DNA of 64,000 nt from a bacterium D16-34. GTDB taxonomy: Bacteria; Actinomycetota; Coriobacteriia; Coriobacteriales; Eggerthellaceae. Below are positions 1 to 8,008 of this stretch, one piece after another (the first letter of the stretch is position 1; the number at the start of each line of letters is the position of its first letter). Location of the stretch: contig RAZB01000008.1 of the NCBI GenBank assembly GCA_003612515.1, positions 1 through 64,000 on the forward strand, read 5' to 3'. The notes beneath the pieces are model-generated. The model was not told the origin of the DNA. It did not search any database and was given only the letters and a program-made list of their open reading frames with translations. The position numbers were made by a program, and so were the translations under genes.

Positions 1-42
1 TAGCGGATCCCAGTCGTTCCAAGAGTTGACTATCTTCGCCAT
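1..42 (-). CDS. Amidinotransferase family protein, N-terminal fragment
   Basis: Only the first 14 codons lie in the window; the gene runs off the left edge. The visible N-terminus (M-A-K-I-V followed by NSWNDWDPL) matches the start of glycine/inosamine-type amidinotransferases, where an N-S-W-N-E-W-D-P-L block opens the protein. Those enzymes move the amidino group of arginine to an acceptor amine in the cytoplasm. The ATG is preceded by a good ribosome binding site (AAGGAG, about 7 bases upstream). A folded leader lies directly upstream. The family call rests on a very short stretch, so the exact substrate cannot be given. Confidence 0.6.
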   Translation of the reverse strand, partial: MAKIVNSWNDWDPL

Positions 43-59
43 GACAGTCTCCTTTCTCT

Positions 60-120
60 GGCAGCTCTCTCAGGGCTGCCCTCTCTCGTTTCAAGGTGAT
101 CGAAACACCTTTCCAGAGAG
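60..120 (-). promoter_or_regulatory. Folded 5' leader of the amidinotransferase gene
   Basis: On the minus-strand transcript this stretch holds nested inverted repeats just before the ribosome binding site. A GGCAGC/GCTGCC hairpin occupies 60-80. A helix CTCTC/GAGAG (81-85 with 116-120) encloses either AGGTG/CACCT (94-98 with 106-110) or the mutually exclusive GTTTC/GAAAC (88-92 with 102-106). The overlapping alternatives close to the start codon suggest a switch-like leader. It does not match any riboswitch consensus I know (glycine, guanidine, SAM and B12 were considered). Confidence 0.4.
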
Positions 121-180
121 TCATCTTGCGGCTTAATCGCAGCTCAGACAAAGGGTGACGGGTCTAACGTGTCAAGCAAC

Positions 181-624
181 TTGGTATAATCGTATGGCTA
201 TGTAGCAAGAAGATACTATTAGGAAAAAAACGCAAACATATTAGTTACAAAAGTTATATTTTGTAACTTTAACGTGACGCCTATGAGCGCAATAGTATTA
301 GTAATGGTAATTTGTGGACGAAGTTTAGAAATATGCGTAAAACGCTAAACTTTCACAAGCGCGAAATTTTATGCATTAAATTATCTTTGTCAAGCGTAAA
401 GGTATGCAAAATTTCATTTCTACCATGAATGGCTTGATCCAGAGGGAGATTGTAGGCGTGTATTTTGGCTTCTAAAACAATGGCCATATAACTCATTGGT
501 GCTGCACGGATGTCTTTAAAATGTAGTATAACTACCTAAAGACGTCACCAAGTAAGTTAGGTTTTCGCTGCAGGATTAGTAGTTAGTTTTCTTGTAGATA
601 AGCTTGGGACAGAAATGAGGCAGT
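181..624. other. Intergenic region with three long dyads
   Basis: No gene is seen. The stretch contains a perfect 10-bp inverted repeat AGTTACAAAA/TTTTGTAACT (243-252 and 259-268, 6-bp spacer). A second dyad has arms TTGTG+AAGTTTAG (312-316, 321-328) and CTAAACTT+CACAA (345-352, 354-358). A third, larger dyad has TTGGTG/CACCAA (496-501, 546-551) outside and GTCTTTA/TAAAGAC (512-518, 537-543) plus GTAG/CTAC inside. A TATAAT occurs at 185-190 on the plus strand. These are candidate operators or RNA hairpins between the amidinotransferase and the TetR-type gene. Confidence 0.45.
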
Positions 625-627
625 AAA

Positions 628-1221
628 TTGTTGCCAGATCTTATGTACGGTGCCGATGTTTTTCAGACTCCTGAACTTCGTACCAAAATGAAAATTCTTC
701 ATGCCGTTAATAAGTCGCTTGACAAGATTACCATTGCCGAGATTTGTGAAAATGCTGGAATTTCGCGTCAAACTTTTTATCGGCACTTTGAGAGTAAATA
801 CGATATTCCCTGGTGGTATTCAATTTTCTGTCGTCAGTTTTATCTGAATTAAATCGGGAGGACGATTGACTGGAAGACGGGGTATTATCACCATTTGCGA
901 CTGATTGCTCAGGAGCGAGACTTCTTTCGCAAGTCAATTCAATATAGTATCAATACGCCGTTTGGACAAACTATCATGCCCGAGAACAGAAAGACGGTGC
1001 TGCTCGATACGCTTGAGAATTATCGTCATATAACAGTGACTGACAATCTGTATTTTATCGTGGAGGTCTTTTCAAAGCTTGAGTGCGAAGTTTTGAATGA
1101 CTGGTTTCGTTCTGATAAACCAACAGATTTGGTTCGCTGGACTGACGATTTGGTTAGCTTGGTACCAGATCGATTGTATCGGGCGCTTCACATCGAAGAG
1201 CCAAGCGGTAATTCGCGATGA
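628..1221 (+). pseudogene. TetR-family transcriptional regulator, broken by an in-frame TAA
   Basis: Read through a single TAA at 850-852, the frame gives one continuous protein of about 197 residues. The N-terminal part holds a TetR helix-turn-helix (ITIAEICENAGISRQTFYRHF), and the C-terminal part is the variable ligand-binding domain typical of short TetR proteins. The stop interrupts what should be a continuous helix just after the DNA-binding domain; GAA to TAA is the simplest change. Start: TTG at 625/628 lies after a GAGG, and ATG 643 is the alternative. As it stands only the DNA-binding half (74 codons) would be made. It may have controlled the divergent amidinotransferase gene. A sequencing error cannot be excluded. 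Confidence 0.75.
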
Positions 1222-1248
1222 ACTTTGTCGCTTTTTGCCGAACAAAGG

Positions 1249-1276
1249 TTGTAAAGTGTGAGAGTTGTCGTACAAT
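1249..1276 (+). promoter_or_regulatory. Promoter of tRNA-Thr
   Basis: A -35 TTGTAA (1249-1254) and a -10 TACAAT (1271-1276) are separated by 16 bp. They place the transcription start near 1283, about 15 bases before the mature tRNA 5' end. Confidence 0.5.
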
Positions 1277-1297
1277 AGCCAATGCACATTTAAGTGC

Positions 1298-1372
1298 GCC
1301 AGCGTGACGCAATGGTAGCGTAGCAGTTTTGTAAACTGCCTGTTGCAGGTTCGAATCCTGTCGCTGGCTCCA
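1298..1372 (+). tRNA. tRNA-Thr (anticodon TGT)
   Basis: Full cloverleaf: acceptor GCCAGCG pairs with CGCTGGC (1362-1368), the anticodon stem GCAGT/ACTGC encloses the loop TTTGTAA, and the T-arm is GCAGG-TTCGAAT-CCTGT. The CCA end is encoded (1370-1372). It is a single tRNA gene between the broken TetR gene and a convergent flavin-protein gene. Confidence 0.95.
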
Positions 1373-1384
1373 TCTAAAACACCT

Positions 1385-1422
1385 GATCAGGGGGCTAAAT
1401 GGTTAACATTAGCCCCCTGATC
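1385..1422. terminator. Terminator between convergent genes
   Basis: A perfect 14-bp stem GATCAGGGGGCTAA (1385-1398) / TTAGCCCCCTGATC (1409-1422) with a 10-base loop lies between tRNA-Thr and the convergent gene. The T-tract is weak on the plus side; it probably works in both directions. Confidence 0.7.
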
Positions 1423-1468
1423 TTATCTGGTCTCAATGGACGCAATCAATGACCTTTGCAGGCGGAAT

Positions 1469-1954
1469 CTAGACCTGCTCTCTGCGTTTGCCAGTCATTT
1501 CTTCAGGATCCAATATCCAAGTCTCAGTAACATCAAACGAAGCTGCCATTGCTTTTCCGATATCGGCCTTATGCTCTGGAGAATACTTCATGCAAAGCGC
1601 TACTAAAATTTTGCGCTTTGTCACATCATCGGTGACCTTGCGCAAATGTCCTCGCACGATTACTGACGCATACGTAGTTGTAAAATTGTCCTTGTCAAAA
1701 AAAGCGTGGACGTCGGTAACGATTGTGGCGCTCACCTGGTCGCTCAAGGCAAAATCGTCAAGCTTGTGACCGTAGGTATTGGTGGTATGAAAGCACAGCT
1801 TGTCGTCAATGAGTGCATACGAAAGCGGAACTCCGTAAGGAAAACCATCCTCATCCTTGGTGGCAACAACACAGTATTGACCCGCCTCCAAGACATCTAT
1901 GCATTGCTCAAACGTCAATTGTCGATCTATGCGGCGCATTTCATATTGTTTCAT
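1469..1954 (-). CDS. Pyridoxamine 5'-phosphate oxidase-like flavin-binding protein (NimA-type)
   Basis: About 161 residues, the usual length of the Pyridox_ox_2 / NimA-like split-barrel family. After an N-terminal helix (residues 1-20) the strand-rich barrel contains YCVVATKDEDGFPYGVPLSY and a conserved CFHT segment. These proteins bind FMN as dimers and often reduce small nitro compounds or act on unknown flavin-dependent substrates in the cytoplasm. I chose the ATG at 1954 (M-K-Q-Y-E-M-R-R) because GAAAGGAT lies just upstream; an upstream in-frame start at 1987 has no better site. The substrate cannot be told from the sequence. It lies 43 bp downstream of ahcY in the same direction and could be cotranscribed with it. 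Confidence 0.8.
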   Translation of the reverse strand: MKQYEMRRIDRQLTFEQCIDVLEAGQYCVVATKDEDGFPYGVPLSYALIDDKLCFHTTNTYGHKLDDFALSDQVSATIVTDVHAFFDKDNFTTTYASVIVRGHLRKVTDDVTKRKILVALCMKYSPEHKADIGKAMAASFDVTETWILDPEEMTGKRREQV

Positions 1955-1996
1955 CGAAGATCCTTTCAAGCCAGCTTTGACGCCCATGAAAAGCGC

Positions 1997-3256
1997 TTAT
2001 GCAAAATTCCAAGAATTCATATAAGCAATTTGTTCGTCAGTTAAGGTGTCGATCTCAACACCGAGCGTTTCAAGTTTTACGCGAGCAACGCCATCGTCGA
2101 TGGCAACCGGCACGTTGTAAACCTTGTTTTCCAGTTCATCGGCGTGTTGATAGAGATACTCAGCGGCTAGTGCCTGATTTGCAAAGCTCATATCCATAAC
2201 AGAAGCTGGGTGGCCTTCGGCGCATGCGAGGTTAACCAGTCTGCCTTGCGCAAGCACGATAATGCTGCGTCCGTCTGCAAGCGTGTACTCGTCAACGAGT
2301 GGCTTGATTTCCTCTTTGCGAACAGCATGCTGGTTGAGCCATTCAAGATTAATCTCTGAGTCAAAGTGACCGGAGTTGCAGATAATTGCGCCATCTTTCA
2401 TATTCTCAAACGCCGGCCCGTCAACAACCTTGCAATTGCCCGTAACCGTAACCCATACATCTGCGAATTTGGCAGCTTCAGCAGCGGGCATCACGCGATA
2501 GCCTTCCATATGCGCTTCGAGTGCTTTGAGCGGGTCAACTTCGCACACGATAACGTTCATACCCATGCCGCGTGCGCGCAAAGCAAGACCGCTACCGCAG
2601 TATCCGTAGCCAGAAATGACAATAGTGCGCCCGCTTAAAAGCCTGTTTGTGGCACGAATAATGCCATCAAGGGTTGATTGACCGGTGCCATAATGATTAT
2701 CGAAACAATGCTTGGTGTTAGCGTCGTTGATGTTGAAAACTGGGTATCCAAGTGCACCTTCGGCTGCCATAGCCATCAAACGAACAACACCGGTTGTTGT
2801 CTCTTCGGTGCCACCAATGACGTTTGCCAGCTCTTCAGGGAATCGCGTATGGAGTGCGGTATCAAGATCTGCACCATCGTCCATGATAATTTGTGGGTTA
2901 GTGCCAATGACAGCCTCGATATGCTGGTTGTAGGTATCCATATCCTCACCCGCAATAGCATAAACCGAAATGCCAAAGTCACGAACGAGTGAAGCGGCGG
3001 TGTCGTCTTGTGTTGAGAGTGGGTTTGAAGCGCAGAGGCTGACTTGAGCGCCAGAAGCCGCTAAGGCGCGCATAAGGTTTGCAGTCTCAGTGGTGACATG
3101 CATACAGCAACCAATGCGCACACCCTCCAAAGGCTTTTCTTTGGCGAATCGTTCGCGAATGCGAGCAAGAACAGGCATGTCTTTATCTGCCCAGACAATT
3201 CGAGCGAGACCTGCATCAGCTAAATTGATGTCTTTGATGTCGTAATGAGTGGTCAT
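1997..3256 (-). CDS. ahcY: Adenosylhomocysteinase (S-adenosylhomocysteine hydrolase)
   Basis: Catalyses the reversible, NAD-dependent cleavage of S-adenosylhomocysteine to adenosine and homocysteine, clearing the by-product of methylations. At 419 residues it fits the shorter prokaryotic form. Visible marks are [13 protein letters not shown] near residue 53, DDGADL around 127, the EETTTGV substrate loop, [11 protein letters not shown] with the catalytic lysine, and the NAD-binding [17 protein letters not shown] near residue 217. The C-terminus ends NSWNFA rather than the eukaryotic KPDHYRY. The ATG has GGAGG 5 bases upstream. The flavin-protein gene follows 43 bp downstream. Confidence 0.96.
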   Translation of the reverse strand: MTTHYDIKDINLADAGLARIVWADKDMPVLARIRERFAKEKPLEGVRIGCCMHVTTETANLMRALAASGAQVSLCASNPLSTQDDTAASLVRDFGISVYAIAGEDMDTYNQHIEAVIGTNPQIIMDDGADLDTALHTRFPEELANVIGGTEETTTGVVRLMAMAAEGALGYPVFNINDANTKHCFDNHYGTGQSTLDGIIRATNRLLSGRTIVISGYGYCGSGLALRARGMGMNVIVCEVDPLKALEAHMEGYRVMPAAEAAKFADVWVTVTGNCKVVDGPAFENMKDGAIICNSGHFDSEINLEWLNQHAVRKEEIKPLVDEYTLADGRSIIVLAQGRLVNLACAEGHPASVMDMSFANQALAAEYLYQHADELENKVYNVPVAIDDGVARVKLETLGVEIDTLTDEQIAYMNSWNFA

Positions 3257-3526
3257 GATACCTCCGCAATTCTATTGAAGCGCATGTAATTTTGCTATGC
3301 GATAGGGTACCACATGGGCAAAGCGTGCATATCTTTGGCGCTATTTTGTGAAGAGAGTCTGCAAAGGTGTGAAGAAAATACGATAATTTGCTGATTAAAA
3401 CAGAAGAATTGGTAACGAAAAGGCATGTAGTATAGCGCTTGGGTGACAACTTACTATACTGATATCTTGTGTCTTTCTGCGGATTGACCTTATTTTGCCA
3501 GCTATTATGAAGGGGTTTAGGGAAAA

Positions 3527-4852
3527 GTGCTTGACCAGTTTTTCTCTCAAATTTCGTTCGTTGATATATTTAATTTTTGCGTCTTTATCACGTTTACGAT
3601 TTGCTATACCTATCAACTTTATTACGTCTTGGTTGTTCTTACGCGCAGACCAAAGCAGCTTGTCGCAAAGAAGAACCATCGCTACGCTGCTGTAATTTGT
3701 GCGCGCAATGAAGCTGCTGTAATAGGGGATTTGGTTCACTCTATAAAAGTACAGAATTATCCTTCTGAGCTTATCGATGTGTTTGTTGTTGCTGATAATT
3801 GCACTGACAACACGGCAACTGTTGCCAAAGATGCAGGTGCTATTGTGTTTGTTCGCAATAACGATACCGAGATTGGCAAAGGCTATGCACTCGATTATGG
3901 CTTCAAGATCATCTTGGATCAGTATGCTGATAAAGGATATGAAGCCTATTTCGTGTTTGATGCTGACAACGTCTTAGACGTGAACTATTTCCGCGAAATG
4001 AATAAGACCTTTGATAACGGGGCGAAAGCATCAACTAGTTATAGAAACTCAAAAAACTATGGTTCAAATTGGATTTCTGCTGGTTATGCCATTTGGTTCT
4101 TGCGCGAAGCAAAGTTTTTGAATCAGGCGCGTTTGACGCTTAATACGTCATGTGCGGTTTCTGGAACAGGCTTTTTCATTGCGGCTGACATTATTAAGGC
4201 AGCAGGTGGCTGGAACTGGCATCTGCTCACAGAAGATATTGAGTTTTCTGCAAATAGTATTCTTGATGGCGTGCGCATTAGCTATACGCCAACAGCGGTG
4301 CTCTATGACGAACAGCCTATCACCTTTAAGGATTCTTGGAATCAGCGATTCCGTTGGGCGAAAGGTTTTTACCAGGTGTTTTGGCACTATGGCGCGCGCC
4401 TTGCGAAAGGCATTGCCACCAATCCGAAGGGTTCTCGCTTTGCCTGCTACGATATGTTGATGACTATCGCACCAGGTATGTTGCTTACGGTGGTGTCGGT
4501 CATCTTTAACGCCATCATTATCTTTTTGGCGGCTACGGGCATGATGTCAACGGGCATTATGATTGCCTCGTCGATATCTTCGATTCTCTTTTGCTTATTT
4601 AACTATTTGGTGTTTATGTTCCTTTTCGGGGTGCTAACTACCTTTGTTGAGTGGGATTCAATCCATGCGCCTACTCGCAAAAAAGTGCTCTATATGTTCA
4701 CGTTCCCCTTCTTTATGATCACCTATATTCCTATCGCTTTGGTAGCGTTGGTGAAGAAGGGTGACTGGAAACCCATTACGCACTGCATTTCTGTGGATGT
4801 TACTGAAATGTCTGCGCAGTCAAAGAGCTTCACCAAACACGCGCAAAGGTAA
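3527..4852 (+). CDS. Membrane glycosyltransferase, family 2 (cellulose/hyaluronan synthase-like)
   Basis: A 441-residue processive GT2. A membrane helix lies near residues 12-38. The catalytic domain (about 52-290) carries ARNEAAVIG, the metal-binding FDADN (D-x-D), TEDIEF and the QRFRW (Q-x-x-R-W) motif, which together mark processive beta-glycosyltransferases. Three or more helices follow (about 310-425). It should polymerise a nucleotide-sugar-derived glycan at the inner membrane; the sugar is not evident. Start GTG 3527 follows TTTAGGG. There is no neighbouring polysaccharide operon, so it stands alone. Its last 23 bases overlap the 3' end of convergent comF. Confidence 0.85.
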   Translation: MLDQFFSQISFVDIFNFCVFITFTICYTYQLYYVLVVLTRRPKQLVAKKNHRYAAVICARNEAAVIGDLVHSIKVQNYPSELIDVFVVADNCTDNTATVAKDAGAIVFVRNNDTEIGKGYALDYGFKIILDQYADKGYEAYFVFDADNVLDVNYFREMNKTFDNGAKASTSYRNSKNYGSNWISAGYAIWFLREAKFLNQARLTLNTSCAVSGTGFFIAADIIKAAGGWNWHLLTEDIEFSANSILDGVRISYTPTAVLYDEQPITFKDSWNQRFRWAKGFYQVFWHYGARLAKGIATNPKGSRFACYDMLMTIAPGMLLTVVSVIFNAIIIFLAATGMMSTGIMIASSISSILFCLFNYLVFMFLFGVLTTFVEWDSIHAPTRKKVLYMFTFPFFMITYIPIALVALVKKGDWKPITHCISVDVTEMSAQSKSFTKHAQR

Positions 4853-5630
4853 GACAGGCTATCTCTTTAACACCATGTAGTCGCAAAAGATCACTTGCGG
4901 CAAATAGCGTTGCGCCTGATGTCATAACATCATCAATAAGGAGCACGCGTGGCGGCAGTGGTGCTTTTGTATTGAGCGAAAATTGTCCGGTCATATTTTT
5001 CATTCTGTCGCTCCGACCAAATTTGCGTTGATCTTTACTGGAAGGCCTCTTGAACAAAGAAGTGTAGGGAAGCGTAGTTTGCTTGCTAATGAGCTGCGCT
5101 AATTGTTCTGCGTGATCAAAGCCACGTCGAAGATATGCCTGTTTTGTTGCAGGGATAAATGAGATAGTTGGCATCTCTGTGGAGTTCTTAGAGATCATGC
5201 GAGGGTCAATCATGTGTGTCATGGCTTGTGCCAAGTGCTCCCCAAGACGCCGCTCTCCTTCGTCTTTCCATGTCCTGATAACTTTCATAGCAGAAGCGGT
5301 ATACACGGTGACGCTGCGGCAGGTGTCGAACGGAAGTTGAGTTTTGTTGGCGGCTGCAAGGGATACTGAGTTGCATTCGCTGCATTGTACATAACCAAAG
5401 GGCGCGCCACATTTAGTACATGCTCTACTCTGATCTATATAGGGAAGATTAATCCGACAGATCTCACAGAGTATTTCTCCTGGTTTATTGCAGACAACAC
5501 ATTGTGTTGGCCAGAGTGTTTCAGCCCCTACGCTTGCGGCGAAATGTAAGCCCATTTTGATGAGGCTTGCAGGCGCGAGTGGGGCAGAGGTATGTTTCAC
5601 TGAATTCATATCTTGCAGTATTGCAAACAA
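4830..5630 (-). CDS. comF: ComF-family phosphoribosyltransferase-like protein
   Basis: 266 residues. The N-terminal part has paired cysteine motifs (CVVC/CEIC, CTKC/CSEC), a zinc-finger-like element typical of ComF. The C-terminal part has the PRPP-loop signature VLLIDDVMTSGAT. ComF proteins are needed for uptake of single-stranded DNA in naturally competent bacteria, though many non-competent bacteria keep a copy. The start is TTG 5630, after AGAGG; an ATG 7 codons inside (at about 5609) has no ribosome site. No other competence genes are nearby. It converges on and overlaps the GT2 gene by 23 bp. Confidence 0.88.
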   Translation of the reverse strand: MFAILQDMNSVKHTSAPLAPASLIKMGLHFAASVGAETLWPTQCVVCNKPGEILCEICRINLPYIDQSRACTKCGAPFGYVQCSECNSVSLAAANKTQLPFDTCRSVTVYTASAMKVIRTWKDEGERRLGEHLAQAMTHMIDPRMISKNSTEMPTISFIPATKQAYLRRGFDHAEQLAQLISKQTTLPYTSLFKRPSSKDQRKFGRSDRMKNMTGQFSLNTKAPLPPRVLLIDDVMTSGATLFAASDLLRLHGVKEIACLTFARVW

Positions 5631-5813
5631 TGACCTCTAGATATGCACGCACATCAAACGGGATTTCGCGCGAATAGCCCTCTATTTGCACCTCGGCTAT
5701 ATGTCTCTTGTATCTGACTTTAACGCGTTTTGTATATACGATAACCACCGCAGAGAAATCGCACGCATTTTACGCGTATTTCGCATGACAAATCGGTAAA
5801 CAAATATGCTGTC

Positions 5814-5822
5814 TGGTAAAAT
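5814..5822 (+). promoter_or_regulatory. Extended -10 promoter for the 5.83-6.06 kb RNA
   Basis: TG-G-TAAAAT (5814-5822) is an extended -10 element with no clear -35. It predicts a transcription start near 5829, three bases before the outermost helix of the predicted RNA. Confidence 0.45.
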
Positions 5823-5828
5823 AACTAC

Positions 5829-6060
5829 GCTTCTTCTGAGTCTGTAGTTGCGGGTATTCAAACCCTAGTCCAAGGCAGATGCGGTCAAAAGGATCCACGT
5901 AAGCCACGTCATTGACGTGACGATCATGGCGTATCCTAGAGGTAAGTCGCACCGCCTGGCGATATGTGGCATTCGGCTGCTCCAGGCGAGAGATCAATGG
6001 CGCAAGCTCAGATCCAGTGCGCGAGTGTGGGGTCAAAAACTAGGTCAGTCAGAAGAGGCT
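5829..6060 (+). ncRNA. Candidate structured RNA, about 225 nt, class unknown
   Basis: There is no convincing gene between comF and the lipoprotein. A long-range closed fold is visible: P1 TCTTCTGA/TCAGAAGA (5832-5839 with 6049-6056); P2 CCTAGT/ACTAGG (5864-5869 with 6039-6044); a branch around 5891-5936 capped by CACGTC-ATT-GACGTG; hairpin CGCCTGG/CCAGGCG (5953-5959, 5982-5988); and hairpin GCGCA/TGCGC (6000-6004, 6018-6022). The structure ends 24 bases before the ribosome site of the 6092 gene, so it may be a riboswitch-type leader or an independent RNA such as a divergent 6S RNA. It lacks the SRP, RNase P, tmRNA, T-box and B12 signatures. An 88-codon minus-strand reading frame here has no protein-like features. 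Confidence 0.5.
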
Positions 6061-6091
6061 TTGTTGAACTGAAACGGATGGAGGAATGTGC

Positions 6092-7186
6092 ATGTCGCGT
6101 TCTATGACAACAAAGTTTTTGGGAGTATTTGTTGCGGGAGCCTTAGCCTTGTTTGGTTTGGCTGGTTGCGCTTCGCAAGCTAGTTACACTCCGCCTGAGA
6201 AAACACCAACGCTCAGTAGTCCGACAATTGCTCAAGATGGTGTGCTGCGTGTTGGAGTTAATACTGGTAATGCTCCTTTGGCTGGTCAGCCTGCATCTTC
6301 GTCAAAAATTGTTGGTTTAGATGTTGACGTAGCTGCTGCATTGGCTGATCAATTTGGTCTTAAGCTTGAGTTGGTAGATGTCGGCACCGATGCCGAATCG
6401 GCGCTCACTAACGGATCGGTTGATATCGTTATGGGTGTTGATAAGGCTGATTCAGCTACTACAACATTTTGGACATCGGAAGCGTATCTGCCTACTGCAG
6501 TAGCTCTCTTTGCGCTTCCTGATAACGATGCAGTTCCTACCAATGAAGAAACACCTACTATTGCTGCACAAACTTCATCAAAGAGCTCGTGGGCAGTTTC
6601 TAACGAGTTTGATAATGGAACATTGGTTACCACTGATGACCTGAAAAGCGCATTTGCGAAACTCGAATCAGGAGATGTGCAATATGTAGCAGCTGACGCA
6701 GTGATCGGAACATATGCTGCACACAGTGCTGGCTATGATGTGCACATTGTTGCCTTGATGCAGCAGCCAAGCGGCTATGCTGTTGGCGTGTTGGATAGCA
6801 ATGCTGATCTTAAGCAAGCTGTTTCCGATGCTCTTACCTCTCTGACCGGAACGGGTGTCGTGGGTGTTATAGAGACCAAGTGGCTTGGTTCGGTTCTTGA
6901 TTTGTCGCAGATTCCGCTTACCGCAGGTGCAACTGCGAGCGCTGCTGATACAACAAGCGATCAGACGTCGACCGAAAACACTGACGGCGCTGAAAATACT
7001 GAAGGTGCTGACGAAAATGCGCCGTCTGATGACGGAGTTGTCCCGGATGATACGACCAGCGATAACGTAGATCCTGCTGAAGGTGATATGGGCACTGCTG
7101 AGGGTGAAGTAATCTATGACAACACCGACTCTGTAGACAATGGCTTAGCCGCGGATGGAACAGGCATCGAAGGGGATACTCTCTAG
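6092..7186 (+). CDS. Solute-binding lipoprotein, amino-acid ABC type (SBP_bac_3), with acidic tail
   Basis: About 364 residues. A lipoprotein signal peptide with lipobox LAGC (Cys near residue 26) is followed by a family-3 solute-binding domain: G-V-L-R-V-G-V-N-T, GLDVDVAAALADQFG, then a second lobe. This fold binds amino acids or similar small polar molecules outside the membrane. The last 85 or so residues are a low-complexity tail rich in Asp, Glu, Thr and Ala, with no fold evident. Start: ATG 6092 sits 7 bases after GGAGG; ATG 6086 is too close to it. No permease or ATPase gene is adjacent, so it is an orphan binding protein, possibly a sensor or a partner of a transporter encoded elsewhere. 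The long leader may carry a structured RNA. Confidence 0.8.
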   Translation: MSRSMTTKFLGVFVAGALALFGLAGCASQASYTPPEKTPTLSSPTIAQDGVLRVGVNTGNAPLAGQPASSSKIVGLDVDVAAALADQFGLKLELVDVGTDAESALTNGSVDIVMGVDKADSATTTFWTSEAYLPTAVALFALPDNDAVPTNEETPTIAAQTSSKSSWAVSNEFDNGTLVTTDDLKSAFAKLESGDVQYVAADAVIGTYAAHSAGYDVHIVALMQQPSGYAVGVLDSNADLKQAVSDALTSLTGTGVVGVIETKWLGSVLDLSQIPLTAGATASAADTTSDQTSTENTDGAENTEGADENAPSDDGVVPDDTTSDNVDPAEGDMGTAEGEVIYDNTDSVDNGLAADGTGIEGDTL

Positions 7187-7234
7187 CCTTGACTGTGCAA
7201 GCATAATTCACTCAAGCCGCAAGGGCGTGAGTTT

Positions 7235-7996
7235 ATGTTTAAGAATTGTCTCGAAGGGTTTGTGAGTATGAATTTCACCGATCTTGGATATGCGAAACCA
7301 GATCATCTGCGCTCTTCGGTGCAAGGTGTCGGCGAAGTTATCTATGGCGCTGGAAAAACATCACTTCAAATTGTGGGTATTGCGCGCGCGTTGCTTGAGC
7401 AAGGTCAATCGCTTGTGCTTGCAACACGCGTCAGCCCAGACAAGGCGCAAGAAATAGATGAACTCTGGCATGAAGCATGCGTACAATCGCCGGTATGCGC
7501 AACCAAATCATTGACCTACTTTAGCGAGGCAAGTTTTTTTCGTATTGGAGATAATTTGCCTGCAGATGGGCTGGGTAGTGTCGTAGTTGCTTGTGCTGGT
7601 ACATCTGATTTGTATTGTGCTGAGGAAGCGGCGCTTACCGCTGAAGCGCTTGGTAATGACGTGTGTCGGCTCTATGACGTTGGGGTTGCTGGAATCCATA
7701 GGGTTTTGGCGCATCAGGATGAGCTCACGCGTGCTCGAGTGGTCATCGTGGTAGCTGGTATGGAGGGTGCCTTAGCCAGTGTCATCGGGGGTCTGGTTTC
7801 GGCGCCGGTCATTGCAGTTCCAACTTCTGTTGGTTATGGCGCTAGTTTTGGTGGTGTGGCTGCGCTTTTAGCAATGTTAAACTCGTGCGCCTCGGGTGTT
7901 TCTGTCGTTAATATCGATAATGGTTTTGGTGCAGCTTATCAGGCGCATCTTATCAATCATCTGCATCTGGCAGCCGAAGGATCGTCGGAAAAATAA
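7235..7996 (+). CDS. larB: LarB, nickel-pincer nucleotide cofactor synthesis (NaAD carboxylase/hydrolase)
   Basis: LarB carboxylates nicotinic acid adenine dinucleotide and hydrolyses it, the first step to the nickel-pincer cofactor of lactate racemase-type enzymes. The C-terminal PurE-like domain is unmistakable: VVIVVAGMEGALASVIGGL, PTSVGYGASFGG and NIDNGFGAA. The N-terminal block DLGYAKPD...EVIYGAGKTSLQIVGIA also fits. At 242-253 residues it is near normal length. The start is ambiguous: ATG 7235, GTG 7262 and ATG 7268 all have a purine-rich site nearby; 7268 begins right at the conserved region. The larC-like gene follows 12 bp later. No larE or lactate racemase is in the window. Confidence 0.88.
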   Translation: MFKNCLEGFVSMNFTDLGYAKPDHLRSSVQGVGEVIYGAGKTSLQIVGIARALLEQGQSLVLATRVSPDKAQEIDELWHEACVQSPVCATKSLTYFSEASFFRIGDNLPADGLGSVVVACAGTSDLYCAEEAALTAEALGNDVCRLYDVGVAGIHRVLAHQDELTRARVVIVVAGMEGALASVIGGLVSAPVIAVPTSVGYGASFGGVAALLAMLNSCASGVSVVNIDNGFGAAYQAHLINHLHLAAEGSSEK

Positions 7997-8008
7997 GAGA
8001 GGTTATTC

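Noticed and set aside
5521-5748. 75-codon minus-strand frame upstream of and overlapping comF
   Set aside because: It overlaps the cysteine-rich N-terminus of comF in another frame, lacks a ribosome site and has no recognisable features.
5860-5882. Resemblance to the SRP RNA core (CCAAGGCAGATG)
   Set aside because: The essential GGAAGGAAGCAG loop is missing, so the match is chance.
5770-6036. 88-codon minus-strand frame in the comF-lipoprotein gap
   Set aside because: No ribosome site and no protein-like pattern; the stretch is better explained by a structured RNA on the plus strand.
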